Below are positions 10,501 to 22,449 of a stretch of DNA of 64,000 bases, piece after piece. Positions within the stretch are counted from its first letter, which is position 1, and each line of letters opens with the position of its first letter. The DNA is taken from NCBI RefSeq assembly GCF_004011695.2, contig NC_082422.1, positions 558,001 to 622,000 on the forward strand, given 5' to 3'. The position numbers and the translations under genes are program-made. The notes below the pieces were generated by a model that was given only the letters and a program-made list of their open reading frames with translations, was not told the DNA's origin and did not search any database. This stretch comes from Ascochyta rabiei (lineage: Eukaryota > Ascomycota > Dothideomycetes > Pleosporales > Didymellaceae).

Positions 10501-13500
10501 AGATAAAAAGAACTGTAACCACATCTTGCTTACAGCTAGAAGAACACACTTTCTAGTTAATGGCACTTATGCCAGCTCTTGTTATCTAGCATTACTTCCT
10601 TCTACCTTTAGTCCTTCTCTGTAATATGCTGGCTGATCTGGGCTTAGATATCTACATGCTGCAGCTTAGTCTGTTAGTAATAATGCGGCTAACCTTTGTT
10701 GTCTTAGGTGCGACGCTGTAGTGTGACTAGCAGGGGCTGTGTGCATAGACGCTAGTAGCTAATAGCTTGACTTTAACGTTGGCATAATCTGTAAGGGATG
10801 GGTAGAGCCTGCTCTACTACTATTCTGGCTGAAACAAGAGCGCTCTCTGGTAAGTAGTGTTCAGGCTTGTGTCTCAGTCTGAGTTTCCCAGCGTTGTTAT
10901 TGCAACTACTTTAGTTGAGTAGATACCACAGCCACTCTCTCTGGTGTTACTGGTTCTTCTAGGACTGGACCTAGCGGTATTACGCGCTATAGCACTTGCA
11001 TACTGCTTAGACTTTGTAACCTCTGTGCAGGGTGCTTAAAATTATGTAAGACGCTAGGAGTAGATCTTATCTGGCTTATGCTGCAGCTGATGATCTAGTA
11101 ATCAAATAAATAGCTGGCGATTAAGGGCCCTTTCTTAGCAAGTCTAAAAGAACACTTAGGGGAGCGCTTAGAGAGTTATACATACCCTTAGTAACTTCTG
11201 CAGTAATAGGTAAGTTAAGAGTAAGATATTGTTAAATGAGGAGAGAAGCGCTGGAGACACTGAGCATAGACACTGCGATTAGTTTAGCGTTGTTACCTAG
11301 ATGTCTTCTTCCCTAGAGACGTTGTTAGCTTAGTAAGTTGTTTTCTACTTAAACTCCTAGACGCAGCACTATTTCCTTAGCTAGAGTCTATTAGATCCTA
11401 CTACAATCTTATAATAGCTGCTTTTACTTTAGTTCCTTAGACTACTTTATCTTAGTTTAGACATTACAATTCTGCGTTACTAAAGCGTACTAAATTAAAG
11501 ACTAAGGCTAATGTTATAGGGAACAATCTTTATAGAGATTATATAGAGAAGGCAACTTATAATCTAGAATTACTACACTAAGGTATTGTTTGCTCTTTAG
11601 TTATGTAAGCAACTTAAACTAGGCTAACTTATGTGCAGATACTAACCTTTACGCTGTCTCTTAACAGACATTACAATTCTAGCTAACAGGCCCTATTAAG
11701 GGGATAAACTTAACAATTTGCGATGTATTTAGAGCAGGCTATAGCAAAAGCATGTACAATGTTGCGTCTAGTAACTGTTACTACTAGCTTGGCTGTAAAT
11801 TGCTTAACAAGGGAGTAATAGGTTACGCCACACGCGTTGAAACATTAGATTTAGCTATAAAAGGGTTGCTTAACAGAAGCATTTAAGGTAATTATTTAAG
11901 TTAGCTGTAGTGCTGATGTTACTAATAGGCATAGATTTTTATCTGGTTAACACGTTTAAAGAACGTAACAGCGCTGTAGATGTTTAGCCTAGTAATAAGG
12001 CCTCTAGCTATTAGGAGAACAACTATAACCTAATTGTTAGCAATAAAGAAGACTTTATTAGCTAGCGCTGTAATCTTAATGCAGGTATAAATCACGCTTT
12101 CTCTGCAGGCGATGTAGAAAGTTCTTGTTATAGTAAGTACCACTGAAATACTCTATAGGGCTATGTTAACACTGTCTAAGAAAGATTACTAGTAGAAGAT
12201 AGAGTGTTCTTTAATATTATTGGCGTAACAAACAGACTGTCTGCAACAAGTAAGCAGTTATGTTATTCTTTAGTTGTTAGTACAATAACAATTAACCTAG
12301 CAGCAGCAACAGACGTTGTAGTGGAGACAGAGCTAGAAGGCGCCTATTTAGCTAAGTAGTAAAGGCTGGCTAAGCAACAGCTATAGAGTCCTATACTTAA
12401 GTCTGTATCTACGCTTAAGTTAACGTCTCTACTAAACCTTAGCGGCCAAGCTTTCTGTTCTATTCCTAGCCCTTAAGCTGCTGCCTATAAAGACAATGGT
12501 GCCACACATCTAGTCCTGCCTCTAAGCGATCTCCGCGATAAAGAAGACAACTAAGGCGCAGATGTCTAGGGAAAAGTTAATAAACTACTGCAGTTAAGAA
12601 GATCTATCTTTTCTTTTAAAGGGATAGAAGGTAAATATAATGTTATTCTAGATGCTAACTAGCGTGTAATAAACAGACGTGGTAGCAGTAGCAAAGTTAG
12701 GGAAAACTTTAAAGAGGAACCTAGCTATAATAAGGTATGTAATACCCCTCTATTAATATTAGAACAGCGTAAACGCAAGGCTTAGGCACCTAAGATGGGA
12801 CGCAAGTTATTAAACACTGTCCTTAGCCTACTAGACTGCAGTACGGTACCTACAAGGGCACAACAATAAGTGAGACTAAGGCAGCCACAACAAAAGCAAA
12901 TGCCGGGACGGCCCAGGATTAATAGGGGGCTTCGATCTTGCTCCCTACAATCATCCTCTCTAGACACAATAGCTTGCAATAGAACTAACATTAACTATAG
13001 ACCTAGTCTTAATATATCTAGTAAGATAACTAATCTTACACTCTGTATTATCCCAAATAGGTTGTTAATTGTGGCAGCAACTGTCTAGTGTTGTAACTCT
13101 AACCTGTCCCTTAACCTAGTAGCTTTAGGTTATAAATTCTTTAGTAAATAAGGCAAAGTTATCTGTATAACCTAGCTATCGCTAGACTTATAGATGCTGC
13201 TAGGTTACTAGTTTAAAGATAGTGTCTTAAGCTTCTGTAATAGTGGAGGCTTAAATGTAGAGTAGATGAGTAGTTCCTATAATAATGTTGCTAGTTATAG
13301 AACAGACTACTCAGACAACACCTAGGACAAAGAGGACAAGAATAGAGAAGAAATTACAAAAAACCACAGCTAACAAACGCATAAGCAGTGGCTAGAGTTA
13401 GATGAAGTGCTTTTACTCTTATTAAAGGATAGACAGGGTATAGAGTGGGAAGAGATATGTAAACGCTTCCCTAGTTGGTCGCTAGGTGCAGTAAAACTGC

Positions 13501-13532
13501 GCTACTACATATTACGGAAGAAAGGCTTGTAA
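10500..13532 (+). pseudogene. Decayed gene ending in a Myb/SANT-like DNA-binding domain
   Basis: The 3' end is clear. At 13383-13532 one frame reads KQWLELDEVLLLLLKDRQG, IEWEEICKRFPSWSLGAVK and LRYYILRKKGL before TAA. This matches the fungal SANT/Myb pattern with three helices (W-eedelLl-L-, W-eIa-rFP-Rs-galq-rY). Upstream, in the same frame, an acidic stretch (DKEDKNREEITKNHS) is broken by TAA/TAG. Further upstream, low-complexity Ser/Pro/Ala-rich coding-like sequence with many stops can be followed loosely to about 10.5 kb. Probably a DNA-binding protein of a host or transposon-linked family. The N-terminal limit is a guess. Confidence 0.45.
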
Positions 13533-13559
13533 GGCTGCTGCAATATTCTTTTTTTCTAG

Positions 13560-14812
13560 ATAGCTCTAAGTATGCCTGCAGTTGCATTTAGTTCCTTACG
13601 CTACACCTTAGCGTGGCTAAATGCGACTACTTCGCTTTAGCTTATTAATCTGCTATTGTTGTAGACTTGTAGTGCGTTAAGTGGCGTTTGCTTTAGTCTT
13701 TAGGATAACTTGTTATATAAATTAGATCTAGAATGTGATGTTTATAGTTAAGCTTTTTAGTTATGTAGTCTGTATCTTAGAAGAGCTACATTGTTAGTAT
13801 TAAAAGTTAGGAAGTAAGTGAAAGCTAAATTAGATAAGTAGCTATTTACTTAACTAAATGGTGGTTAGCTCTAATAATACTAGCTGTAATTTTCTCTATA
13901 ACTGTATCTGTGTAAGCGTTAGTATGCAAACTTTATAGCTTAAAAGTACATGTCTTAACTTGCATATTGTACTAGTTAGGTGCCTAGGAGGAAGAATGGG
14001 CATGGCGCTTACATCTACAACTCTTAGGTTTTAAACTCTGTAGACCTTTACTCTTAGATCTACAACTGCTATATTATCCTTCTGCTAACCTATCTTACAT
14101 GTGCAGGAGGTATGCTAGATAGTTATAAGGCTATCCTGCACTACACTAAGAATTATCTTATTACTGTTCTTGTCTATGCCTAGCTAGTACTTATTGCTAA
14201 TAATAACCTCTTATATAGTCTTAGACGCCTATATCTAGCGTATGCAGCAGTATAGAGTAATAGCAAGTTCTTAGTTAGCCTTTAACGTGAGCTAATTAGG
14301 GTTAATAAGTAGGGGGATATTTATTAACAAAGACTAGATTGTTACGTTGCTGTAGGATGTTAGAGTAACAATACTACTAAGGATTATAGTATATTATTTT
14401 CTATTTAGAGGCTGCTATAATATAGGAAGAGAGAAATTGCTAATGTACCTGTTACTGCTAATAAGTTGTATGCTATTAGTGTTAGTGTTACTCTATAAGT
14501 ATGCCTAATCTTACCTTAGCCTCTAGCTAATTATCTGTAAACTCGTTTAGAGCTTCTGTAGTTAACTACAAGAAGTTTTACCAGAACTCCTATAGCAACT
14601 TCTCCTAACTAAGGAACTTAATAATATTAGATAAGAGTACACCTTTGCTCTTTAGAGCATAGTTAACTAAGGTATTAGTAAGCGTAACTAGACTGTGTAG
14701 CGTATTGTTAAGCGTATTAAAGTTAACCTTATAGGCTGGTCTAAACATAATGTAGTCCTACATATTCTGTTCTACCCTAGGGCAATTAGCAACTACGTTA
14801 ATATTAAACTTT
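13560..14812. other. AT-rich decayed DNA, left flank of the Fot1 insertion
   Basis: Apart from a hairpin at about 13585-13625 (GCATTTAG...CTAAATGC with inner CGCTA...TAGCG), I see only stop-rich sequence without a coherent domain. The same kind of sequence resumes at 16681, so the Fot1 element split an older, already repetitive unit. Confidence 0.4.
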
Positions 14813-14814
14813 TA

Positions 14815-16678
14815 ACGTACCCTACGGGCAAGCCGCTCAACAGGCGAGCCGCTCACTTTTGCCAAGCCCCCACCAAACTTCTCCTCCTACACCAATGTCT
14901 TCTTAACAACACCATTTAGACGCGTTAAAGGAAGCTCAGATACAGCTTGCGCTCCAGGCTCTTAAACAAGACGCGAATCTCTCTTAGTAACGCGCTGCAG
15001 CTATCTACAGGGTCCCTCAAAAGACACTAAGCAACTAACACACAGGACGACCTTCACGCGCAGATTCTATAGCCAACTTACAGAAGCTGGACAACAATAA
15101 GAAGGAGGTAATTATTAAGCATGTTCTTAAGCTAGATGCGCAAGGATTTTCCTTTTAGCTCTTAGATGTAGCTACTATAGCCAATTCTTTGCGCGCTAAG
15201 TGCAATCTAGGCCCTATTAGCGTAAACTGGCCTAGTACGTTTGTTAAGCAACACCTAGAGCTTAAAGTCAAGTTTAATTGCAAGTACAACTATAAGAGAG
15301 CCCTCTGTAAGGATTCTAAGGTTCTACAGGGCTAGTTTAGCCTAGTAGCTAATATTAAAGCTAAGTATAGCATCTAGGATAAAGACACATATAACTTTAA
15401 CAAGACAGGCTTTATAATAGGCTAGATCTCCCCAGAAGCAGTTGTTACAGCTTTAGAACGACAGGGTCGGCCAAAGGCTATCTAGCCAGGCAACTGAGAG
15501 TAGGCTACGGCTATAGTAAGCATTAATGCCAAAGGATAGGCTATTCCAGCCTTCCTTATCTTTAAAGCCTACTACTACCTCTCTGCCTGGTACAAAGAAG
15601 AGGATCTGCCTTATAACTGGGTTATTAGAGTCTCTAATAACAGCTAGACTACTAACAAGCTTAATCTTAACTAGTTAAAGCACTTTAACAGGCATACAAA
15701 GGAGCGTACTATTAGCACCTACTGTTTGCTTATTATTAATAGTTATAAGAGCTACAACTCTCTTAAATTCCAGCAATACTGCAAGGATAACAAGATTATT
15801 ACTTTCTGTTTACCTTCTTACTTATTACACCTTACACAGCCCCTTAATGTAGGTTGTTTTACTACTTTAAAGAAGGCGTATAGGCGCTAAGCTAAAATAC
15901 TTATATATAACCAGATTAACTATATTATAAAGACAGAGTTCCTGCTATGCTTTATACGCGCCTACAATGCTGCAATTACTTCTAAGAACATCTAGAGAGG
16001 GTTCTAAGGTGCTAGATTAGTCCTATTTAACCTAGACCAGGTTATAATGGCCCTTAATGTAAAGTTGCGCACTCTATTACTACTACTACCTGTTAACAAC
16101 AAGCTCTGGCAGTTACAAACCCTAAGCAACACCCTTAAACTTAGGTCGCAATTAACGCTTGTAAAGACAAGGATTTAGAGGCATATAGATAGTTCGCCTA
16201 CCTCTATAGTTAAGGCGTTTAAGAAGGTAGTAAAAGGGGCAGTAATAATTGCGCATAAGCTAGTGTTGGCGCAACAGGAGATTACTTAGCTTTAAGCTGC
16301 TAATAAGGCAGCTATACAACAAAAATTATATAAAAGAAAGTAAGTTTAGGCAGAAGGGACCCTAACAGTTAAGGATAGCCTGCAATTAACAACTCTGAAG
16401 GAGTTTGGGGCGCGTAGTGATGGGAAGAAGGCAAAGAAGCAGGTGCGCGCTGAAGGAGGTAAGCCCTCCTAAAGACGCTGTAGACAGTGCAATTAGACAG
16501 GACACAACGCGCGAACGTGTTAGAAAGAGGTAGAAGTAGTTTCTAAATAGTATTACAGGCCATACTGCACTTTGCAGCACTAAACTAGGTTGTTTTGGGC
16601 CATAATAGGGTGGAGTTTAGTGGGGGCTTGGCAAAAGTAAGCGGCTCGCCTGTTGAGCGGCTCGCCCGTGGGGTACGT
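14815..16678 (+). mobile_element. Fot1/pogo-type (Tc1-mariner superfamily) DNA transposon, 1864 bp
   Basis: Terminal inverted repeats start ACGTACCC and are flanked on both sides by TA (14813-14814 and 16679-16680), the expected target duplication. The TIRs run about 65 bp (14815-14879 and 16614-16678) and differ at about five positions, all transitions. Each TIR holds an internal short repeat of GAGCCGCTCA type. A single transposase gene fills the interior. It is complete in structure but dead by point mutation, and is inserted into older AT-rich DNA. Confidence 0.95.
14895..16583 (+). pseudogene. Fot1/pogo transposase, inactivated
   Basis: ATG at 14895 to TAA at 16581-16583, about 562 codons in one frame with many TAG/TAA codons. 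In order: an N-terminal psq-type helix-turn-helix (QRAAAIYRVPQKTL), a CENP-B-like second helix-turn-helix region, the DDE_1 catalytic domain (YNFNKTGFIIG, GRPKAI-PGN, IPAFLIFKAYYYLSAWY, QPLNVGCF) and a C-terminal CCHC zinc knuckle (CRQCN-TGHNARTC, from 16479). The three catalytic Asp positions all read Asn: codons at 15399, 15738 and 15846. G-to-A change explains each. The enzyme would cut and paste the element at TA sites. The protein family and length are ordinary; the inactivation is typical of RIP. Confidence 0.93.
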
Positions 16679-16680
16679 TA

Positions 16681-17440
16681 CAGGATTTCTTTAGGTCTAA
16701 TACCTAACACTATTAGTAGCTAAGGACTGTAAAAAGCTCTAGCTAATACAATTACTTCCTTTAATACGTAAATGTTGTAGGTTAAGGCTAAAGATTGCAC
16801 AGTAATGCTAGTTATAGTTTTATTCCTGTTAAAGATGATTTTTTATGCTATAGTGTTAGCGTAGACAGTAAGCTTTTTGTTATTAAGTGCTGTCTAGATA
16901 TACTTATTAGATGCGCTATTTATCTAATCTAAAGAGCGTATAAATGTCTAGGTGTAATACATGCCTAGTAGTTTACTATTATTAAATAGACTTGTCTTAT
17001 TCAGCCTAAGGGCAAGAAGGGACTTCTTTATCTACGTTAAGAAGGGGGAAACATAGTTTAAGTATCTAATTTAGGTAGGCCCTCTACGCATCTTAAAGGC
17101 GTCTTTCTTATACTATATAGTAATATTAGCTCTACGTACAGTATTATTTAGTTCTGTAAAGTTAATAGCCTTCTTAAAGTATAGTCTGAAATTTAGAAAG
17201 GTATAGCTCTTATTACTAACAGTATTAGCCTAGGTTTAGTATAACCCCTTAGTGCCCTTATAACAAACAAGTGTACGTTTATAGTAGGCAAAGACAATTT
17301 GTTGTACCTATGGTGGATTAAGAAGTTTAGGGCGGAACTACGGATTTTTTCGCGTTAGCGAATGATTTAAGAAATATGTTGGAAGCATACTTGTGTTCTT
17401 TTGTGTATATTCTTGTAGCCACTTCAAAGCATACTTCAGA
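16681..17440. other. AT-rich decayed DNA, right flank of the Fot1 insertion
   Basis: Continues the sequence interrupted at 14814. There are stop-rich frames with runs such as FLCYSVSVDSKLFVIKCCLDILIRC that suggest an old coding region, but no domain is recognisable. Composition returns to normal at about 17340-17440, where the HET-NACHT-WD40 gene begins. Confidence 0.35.
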
Positions 17441-17480
17441 AGCTTATGCTTGGGCAGAGAGCGACTGGTTTATGTCTACA

Positions 17481-20400
17481 CTACGATAACACCGCACGTG
17501 GGGTGTCCAGGTTAACACTGCAGATCCACACTCTGCCAGTCCCAACGCCTATACTGACTCTGTTCCCGCACACCGCAGAGCATGACGGTCGATACTCTGA
17601 TGGTATCCACAACAAGTTCCTGCTGTTATACATGATCCATATGGCATCGGAGCTGAGGGTTGTGCCTAGATACTGAGGACGTGCGGGTTCCAAGAGACCT
17701 GGCTTACTAGGACCTCCTAGGTCGTGTATGGCAATGGGGCCTATCTCAGTTCGGAGAAAGGAGCTAGTCGGATCGAAGGATAGGCTGTAAAGAGTCTTGC
17801 CAATGTTAAGCGTCTGCAGACACGCCCCGCTGCTCGCATCCCACACCTTGACCGTGTTGTCCCATGACGCTGACGCCAGCTTGCTTAAGTCGTGCGAGAA
17901 GGCTACAGAGCTAACACTGCTGCTATAGCCCTTAAACATGTGCAGTCACGCCCTGCTGCTTACATCCTACACCTTAACTGTGTTGTCCTATAACGCTGAC
18001 GCCAGCTTGCTTAAGTTGTGCAAGAAGGCTACAGAGGTAACACTGCTGCTATAGCCCTCGAGCGTGTGCAGACACGCCCTGCTGCTTGCATCCTACACCT
18101 TAACTGTGTTGTTGCGTGACGCTGACGCCAGCTTGCTCGAGTCGTGCGAGAAGGCTACAGAGGTGACAATGCTGCTATAGCCCTCGAGCGTGTGCAGACA
18201 CGCCCTGCTGCTCGCATCCCACACCTTGACTGTGTTGTCCTATGACGCTGACGCCAGCTTGCTCGAGTCGTGCGAGAAGGCTACAGAGCTGACACCACTG
18301 CTATGGCCCTTAAGCGTCTGCAGACACGCCCTGCTGCTTGCATCCCATACCTTAACTGTGTTGTCCTATAACGCTGACGCCAGCTTGCTTGAGTCGTGCG
18401 AGAAGGCTACAGAGGTGACAATGCTGCTATAGCCCCTGAGTGTGTGCAGACACGCCCTACTGCTTGTATCCTACACCTTAACAGTCTTGTTGTATAACAC
18501 TGACGCCAGCTTGCTTGAGTTGTGCGAGAAGGCTACAGAGGTGATAATGCTGCTATAGCCCTTAAGCGTGTGCAGACACGCCCTGCTGCTCGCATCCTAC
18601 ACCTTAACGGTCTTGTCTTCTGACGCTGACGCCAGCTTGCTTGAGTCGTGCGAGAAGGCTACAGAGCTGACACCACTGCTATGGCCCTCAAGGGTCTGCA
18701 GACAAGCACTCCAGCTGTCGCTCATCGCTGGCTTAACAGTGATTCCTTTTGACTCTTTGTGCTGGAACAACCTTCTTGTCGCGCTCCATGTCGGACTAAA
18801 CAATAATGCAGATGTATATGTTTGCAGAGGGTAGTTCTCAATTACTCCTTTATGGTACATGACGAATCGGCTAGCATCTTGAGCAAGCTCAGTAAGCTCA
18901 TTCGCATCTTCCATTACCTACAAGAATTAGCGTGTGCAATAAGACGATCGTATAACTGCATTATCTTTGTATGCCGTACCTAAGCTAGAGAGCATAGCTT
19001 TGTCATCGAAATCACCCCTTTCCCCATGCTTCTGCACAAACTGAGCCCTTCTAGCCAGTAGAGATACTTCTGCTTTATGAACTCATTAACGGCACCTGCG
19101 ACTTTTAAACCACTTACACTATCTCCCCAAGACATGGGCTTCGAGTCGTACAGATGGTCGATCCAGTAAACGCACGAGTAGCGCACAGTCGCCAGCGGAT
19201 CAGGATTGGGTAGTTCAGCCTCATCAATCGAGATGCCTAGCTTACCAAGGCTATACATATCACGTTTTAGTGTGGTAGACATGAGCTCAAGCGACCGAAT
19301 GAATAGGTCATAGTGCATCTTGTTCTCAGAAGGAAGCGCTGCAGCTCGCATCTTATCGCTTAGATAGTCCTTGGCTGACTGGTGAACGAGGTAGACTTGC
19401 TCCTCACGAATCGTTAGGAATGAGCCACACATCGCTACAATCTTCCTCGCAGTGTCCGCCAAGGCTGTCGCCCGACATGATAAGCCGCGCAAGCTGCCCA
19501 TCTCAGCAAGGTAGAGCGGGCGGTATGCGATTGCTGCAGTGCAGAGCAAAGACTGACAGATGTCCGTATTCCTTGGCGACAACTGCCGGATCTGGTCCGT
19601 CATGCGATCATATAGCTGGGGCAGGCCCGCTGGCGCTTCTTCTACTACCGCGAGAGGGTCCCAGCTTTCTGGCTTCTCAAGCTCTTGCATCATCAAAGCA
19701 ACCCATAGAAAGGTGCCGTTCGCCTTGCAGCGCAGCTTATCTCGCACTTGCTCTCGCAAATCATCCTCTTCGAGCGACTCGAGGCTAGACAGCTTCTGAT
19801 CGATGTATGCATCCACTGCTCGAGCCACCTGCTCCGCATTCTGCTTCAGTTCCAGGCTCAGCTTCGCCGTGTCGCCAACTGACCTGAGCTTCTGCTTTAT
19901 GTGACCCTCGTTCCGACTCGACACAAGCCACTTTACACGAGACGACGACGCCGCAGTACGGACGATCAGCTCCAGCAACTTGGGCAGGTCTATCGCGCAT
20001 TCATCGAGAGCATCAACAACTAGACAGCTTGACTTCAGGTCCTCATCCTGCACTATGCATGTGAAGATTTCGGATAACGCTACCCAGGCGTTGGCGTCTT
20101 GGAAGAGAGAAGCGCCTGCTTGATCGTATCTCTTCCGCAAGTGAGATGTCAGCCGCGGTTGCTGCTTAACGAGCAGGTAGATCAAGCCGCGCAACACCGC
20201 GGTGGCGCTGTTTAAGCGGGAGTCGGTACCTTGACAGTAGAAGAAGGACACATCATTCGTCGACTTCTTCAGCTCGTCGATAATGCCACAGAGTAGCATC
20301 GTCTTGCCCTTGCCGGGATCGCCTCTGATCCACAGCAGTCGGCTGTGTGGGTCCTGCCGCCATTGTTGGAAAGTAGCGTTGTTGAGCACCCAGCGGTAGG

Positions 20401-21226
20401 AGTCAGCTAGCAGTCCGCCTTTGGTCTCCTCGATGCGCTTCTTGTCGTCACGCGGGTCCGTGTGGCGTACGTCTTGAATGCATCTTTCTAGCTCGTGAAT
20501 CTCATTCATCAGACGTCTGAAAGCACCAGCTGCACCTTCGCCATACACCGGCGCTATGTCGACACTGAAGATACCTTGCAGTGAGTACGCTCCATCTTCT
20601 TCGCGTTCGGTTTTCCGGCCTTCTTTCCACCGCAGTCGCTCGTTGACGCTGAACTGAGAAAGAGGGGCTCCGTCAAGCGCTTCGGGTGAGATGCTGGTGA
20701 TTTTATGAGTCAACAACTTCAGCGATGTTTTATCACCAAGCTTCGCCCACTCTTGGGAGAAGAACTCGACAGTGCTTGGAGCAAGCAGCTCTTGAAGCGT
20801 CCAGCCACGCGTGAACCATCGGCTGTCCCTAAAAGCAGCCTCCCAAGTGAACTTGCCGAGCTTGGCGTCGACTTTTCTCTTCCTTGTCGATACATCCGAT
20901 AGATACACATAGCATCTCGCCGCGTTCTGGTACCAGCGAAACATCGATCGGATGGCGTGAGAGAGCTCAGCCTTGTCTGTCTTGTCGATGCAGCAGGTGT
21001 CAACCCAGAAGTACTGTAAGCGATCTTGCCGTGCTTGTTGTCCGCAGTAGTGAATCTTATCGTAGCCACGCTTGGCCTTGCCATCGCCGTCCTCGATGTC
21101 TGCGAAAGTCACCTCCTCCGCATCTGATCCCCACGTGTGTGATAGTATCGCATAAGGCGGTGTCGCGCGATCGTCGAAGCTTACGATCCCGAGCTCACCA
21201 CATTCGTCGTAGTGCAAAAGACGCAT
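17481..21226 (-). pseudogene. HET-NACHT-WD40 protein (heterokaryon-incompatibility / STAND NLR family), with nonsense codons
   Basis: Exon 1 runs from the ATG at 21226 to 18980 and encodes 748 residues. A HET domain (about 25-165: YAILSHTWG, FWVDTCCIDK, WFTRGWTLQELLAP) is followed by a NACHT domain with P-loop GDPGKGKT (302-309) and Walker B LVVDALDEC (402-410), then a winged-helix-like stretch (YLVHQSAKDYL). Exon 1 ends at TAG 18982-18980, right at a GTACGG...TAG intron (18979-18918) with a CTAAT branch site. The expected codon there is Gln. Exon 2 continues in frame (VMEDANELTELAQDASRFVMYHKG), through seven 42-residue WD40 units with four more TAGs, to a conserved C-terminal cap (EYRPSCSAVCGNRVSIGVG) and TGA at 17481. 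Such proteins (HET-E/HET-D type) sense non-self through WD40 and trigger cell death through HET. A truncated HET-NACHT product of 748 residues is still encoded. Confidence 0.9.
17816..18697 (-). repeat. Seven near-identical 126-bp WD40 units
   Basis: The word GCAGACACGCCC(T)GCTGCT recurs at 17816, 17942, 18068, 18194, 18320, 18446 and 18572, exactly 126 bases apart (42 residues). Units read on the minus strand as SGACLQTLEGHSS-VSSVAFSHD and KLASAS-DKTVKVWD. High internal identity is the hallmark of the repeat class that evolves by unit shuffling in HET-E/D-like genes. In four units the W codon before D is TAG (17967, 18093, 18471, 18597), and H in GHS is often Y. Both are C-to-T type changes. 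Confidence 0.93.
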
Positions 21227-22440
21227 CGGTTCGGGTGGACGTGTGACAGGCGCATGCGGCGAGGAGGAGACGCGAGAGGCTCGACGCGGCAGTTTGGTAG
21301 GATGAGAGCGCCGCGGCTGGCTCTCTAAGAAGAGCTCACGGAGAAGGGTAGGAATGGCTACAAAGCCCCGGGTAGCTACACGGTTGAAACAGCGGTTTTA
21401 GTGTTGCAGGCTGAAGCTGGTGGTTTGCACCATGTTCTGAGCTCTGAGAGGATGCCAAACGGTCTGGAGGCGGATGACAGATGCGGCTGATTGCGCTCAT
21501 GCAGGCCCAGCACAGCCCCGACGAGTCGCATCTTCGCAATGACCACGCCCCCATTGCGATGCACTTCCCATTATCAGTTATCTACTAAATCAACTTATCT
21601 CGTTTGTTACAGTCGCGAGGTGGCTGACCACAGACGGCGGTGAGCGCATTGAGACGTTTCCGGGCAGCGTGGCTTAGCGCTGGGATTGAGGCCACGATGC
21701 CGCAACGAGGCTTAAAAATCACTCGAAACAAAAACGGAAAACCAACAGCGTGCGCCACAGCTCGTCTCCGCGACCGATCCGCAGTGGCGTTCCGACTCGC
21801 TAGGTTGCAATTTGTAATCTTCTCTCCTAATTAGCAAAATTGCTAGACTACACACTTCTTTAGTTAAAAGAGCTTCTAACGCCTAAGGGTACAATCTTCC
21901 TTAACTTCGCTTACTTCTAACCTCTCTAATCCTTACAAAGATCTACTAGGCTGTGAATAGATAGGGGGGCACTAACAAAGGGTTAATTAACAGTGTTAAC
22001 AAAGCAATTAATAGCAGAGCTAGTACAGCAGCACTTATTCTTAGGGACAAATAGACTGGTGTAGAGTTGACTAAACAATGCTGCATATCAATCTAAGGTC
22101 TGTAGATGAGTGAACAAGAGGCTCTGAAAGTCCGGAGTGCGAACCTGTATCGTTACACCGTGCGTCTCGGCACGTATGGACGGACCTTAATTAAGTTTTT
22201 CTTGGTGTAGGTATTGCGTGTTGAAGTGGTAGTATGATTTTGGTGGGGTGGCTCATTGTGCCGTCGGGCTCATTGTGCCGTCCACCTCGGTACGACAACG
22301 CTTTGCTTGCGACACGTCCATAGAAAGGCCTTGTTGTGTTTGCGTGGACAGCCTTCTACTAACAGTGCAGGACCAGAGACTATAACAATGTTCCACAATT
22401 AAACAGACGCTGCAGCCGTGTTTGCAAAGACAAAGGATAA
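21227..22440. other. Upstream region of the HET gene; no supported gene
   Basis: 21227-21830 has normal composition and likely holds the promoter of the HET gene. From 21830 it turns AT-rich. At 22240-22285 the word GGCTCATTGTGCCGTC occurs twice in tandem next to GGTGGGGTGG, resembling one end of a DNA transposon with internally repeated TIRs, but no partner end was seen. Confidence 0.4.
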
Positions 22441-22449
22441 CTAAGCTGC

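Noticed and set aside
18190..18834. Plus-strand open frames with repeated MCRHALLLASHTLTVL segments
   Set aside because: They are the antisense shadow of the WD40 array; the repeat simply lacks stops in that frame.
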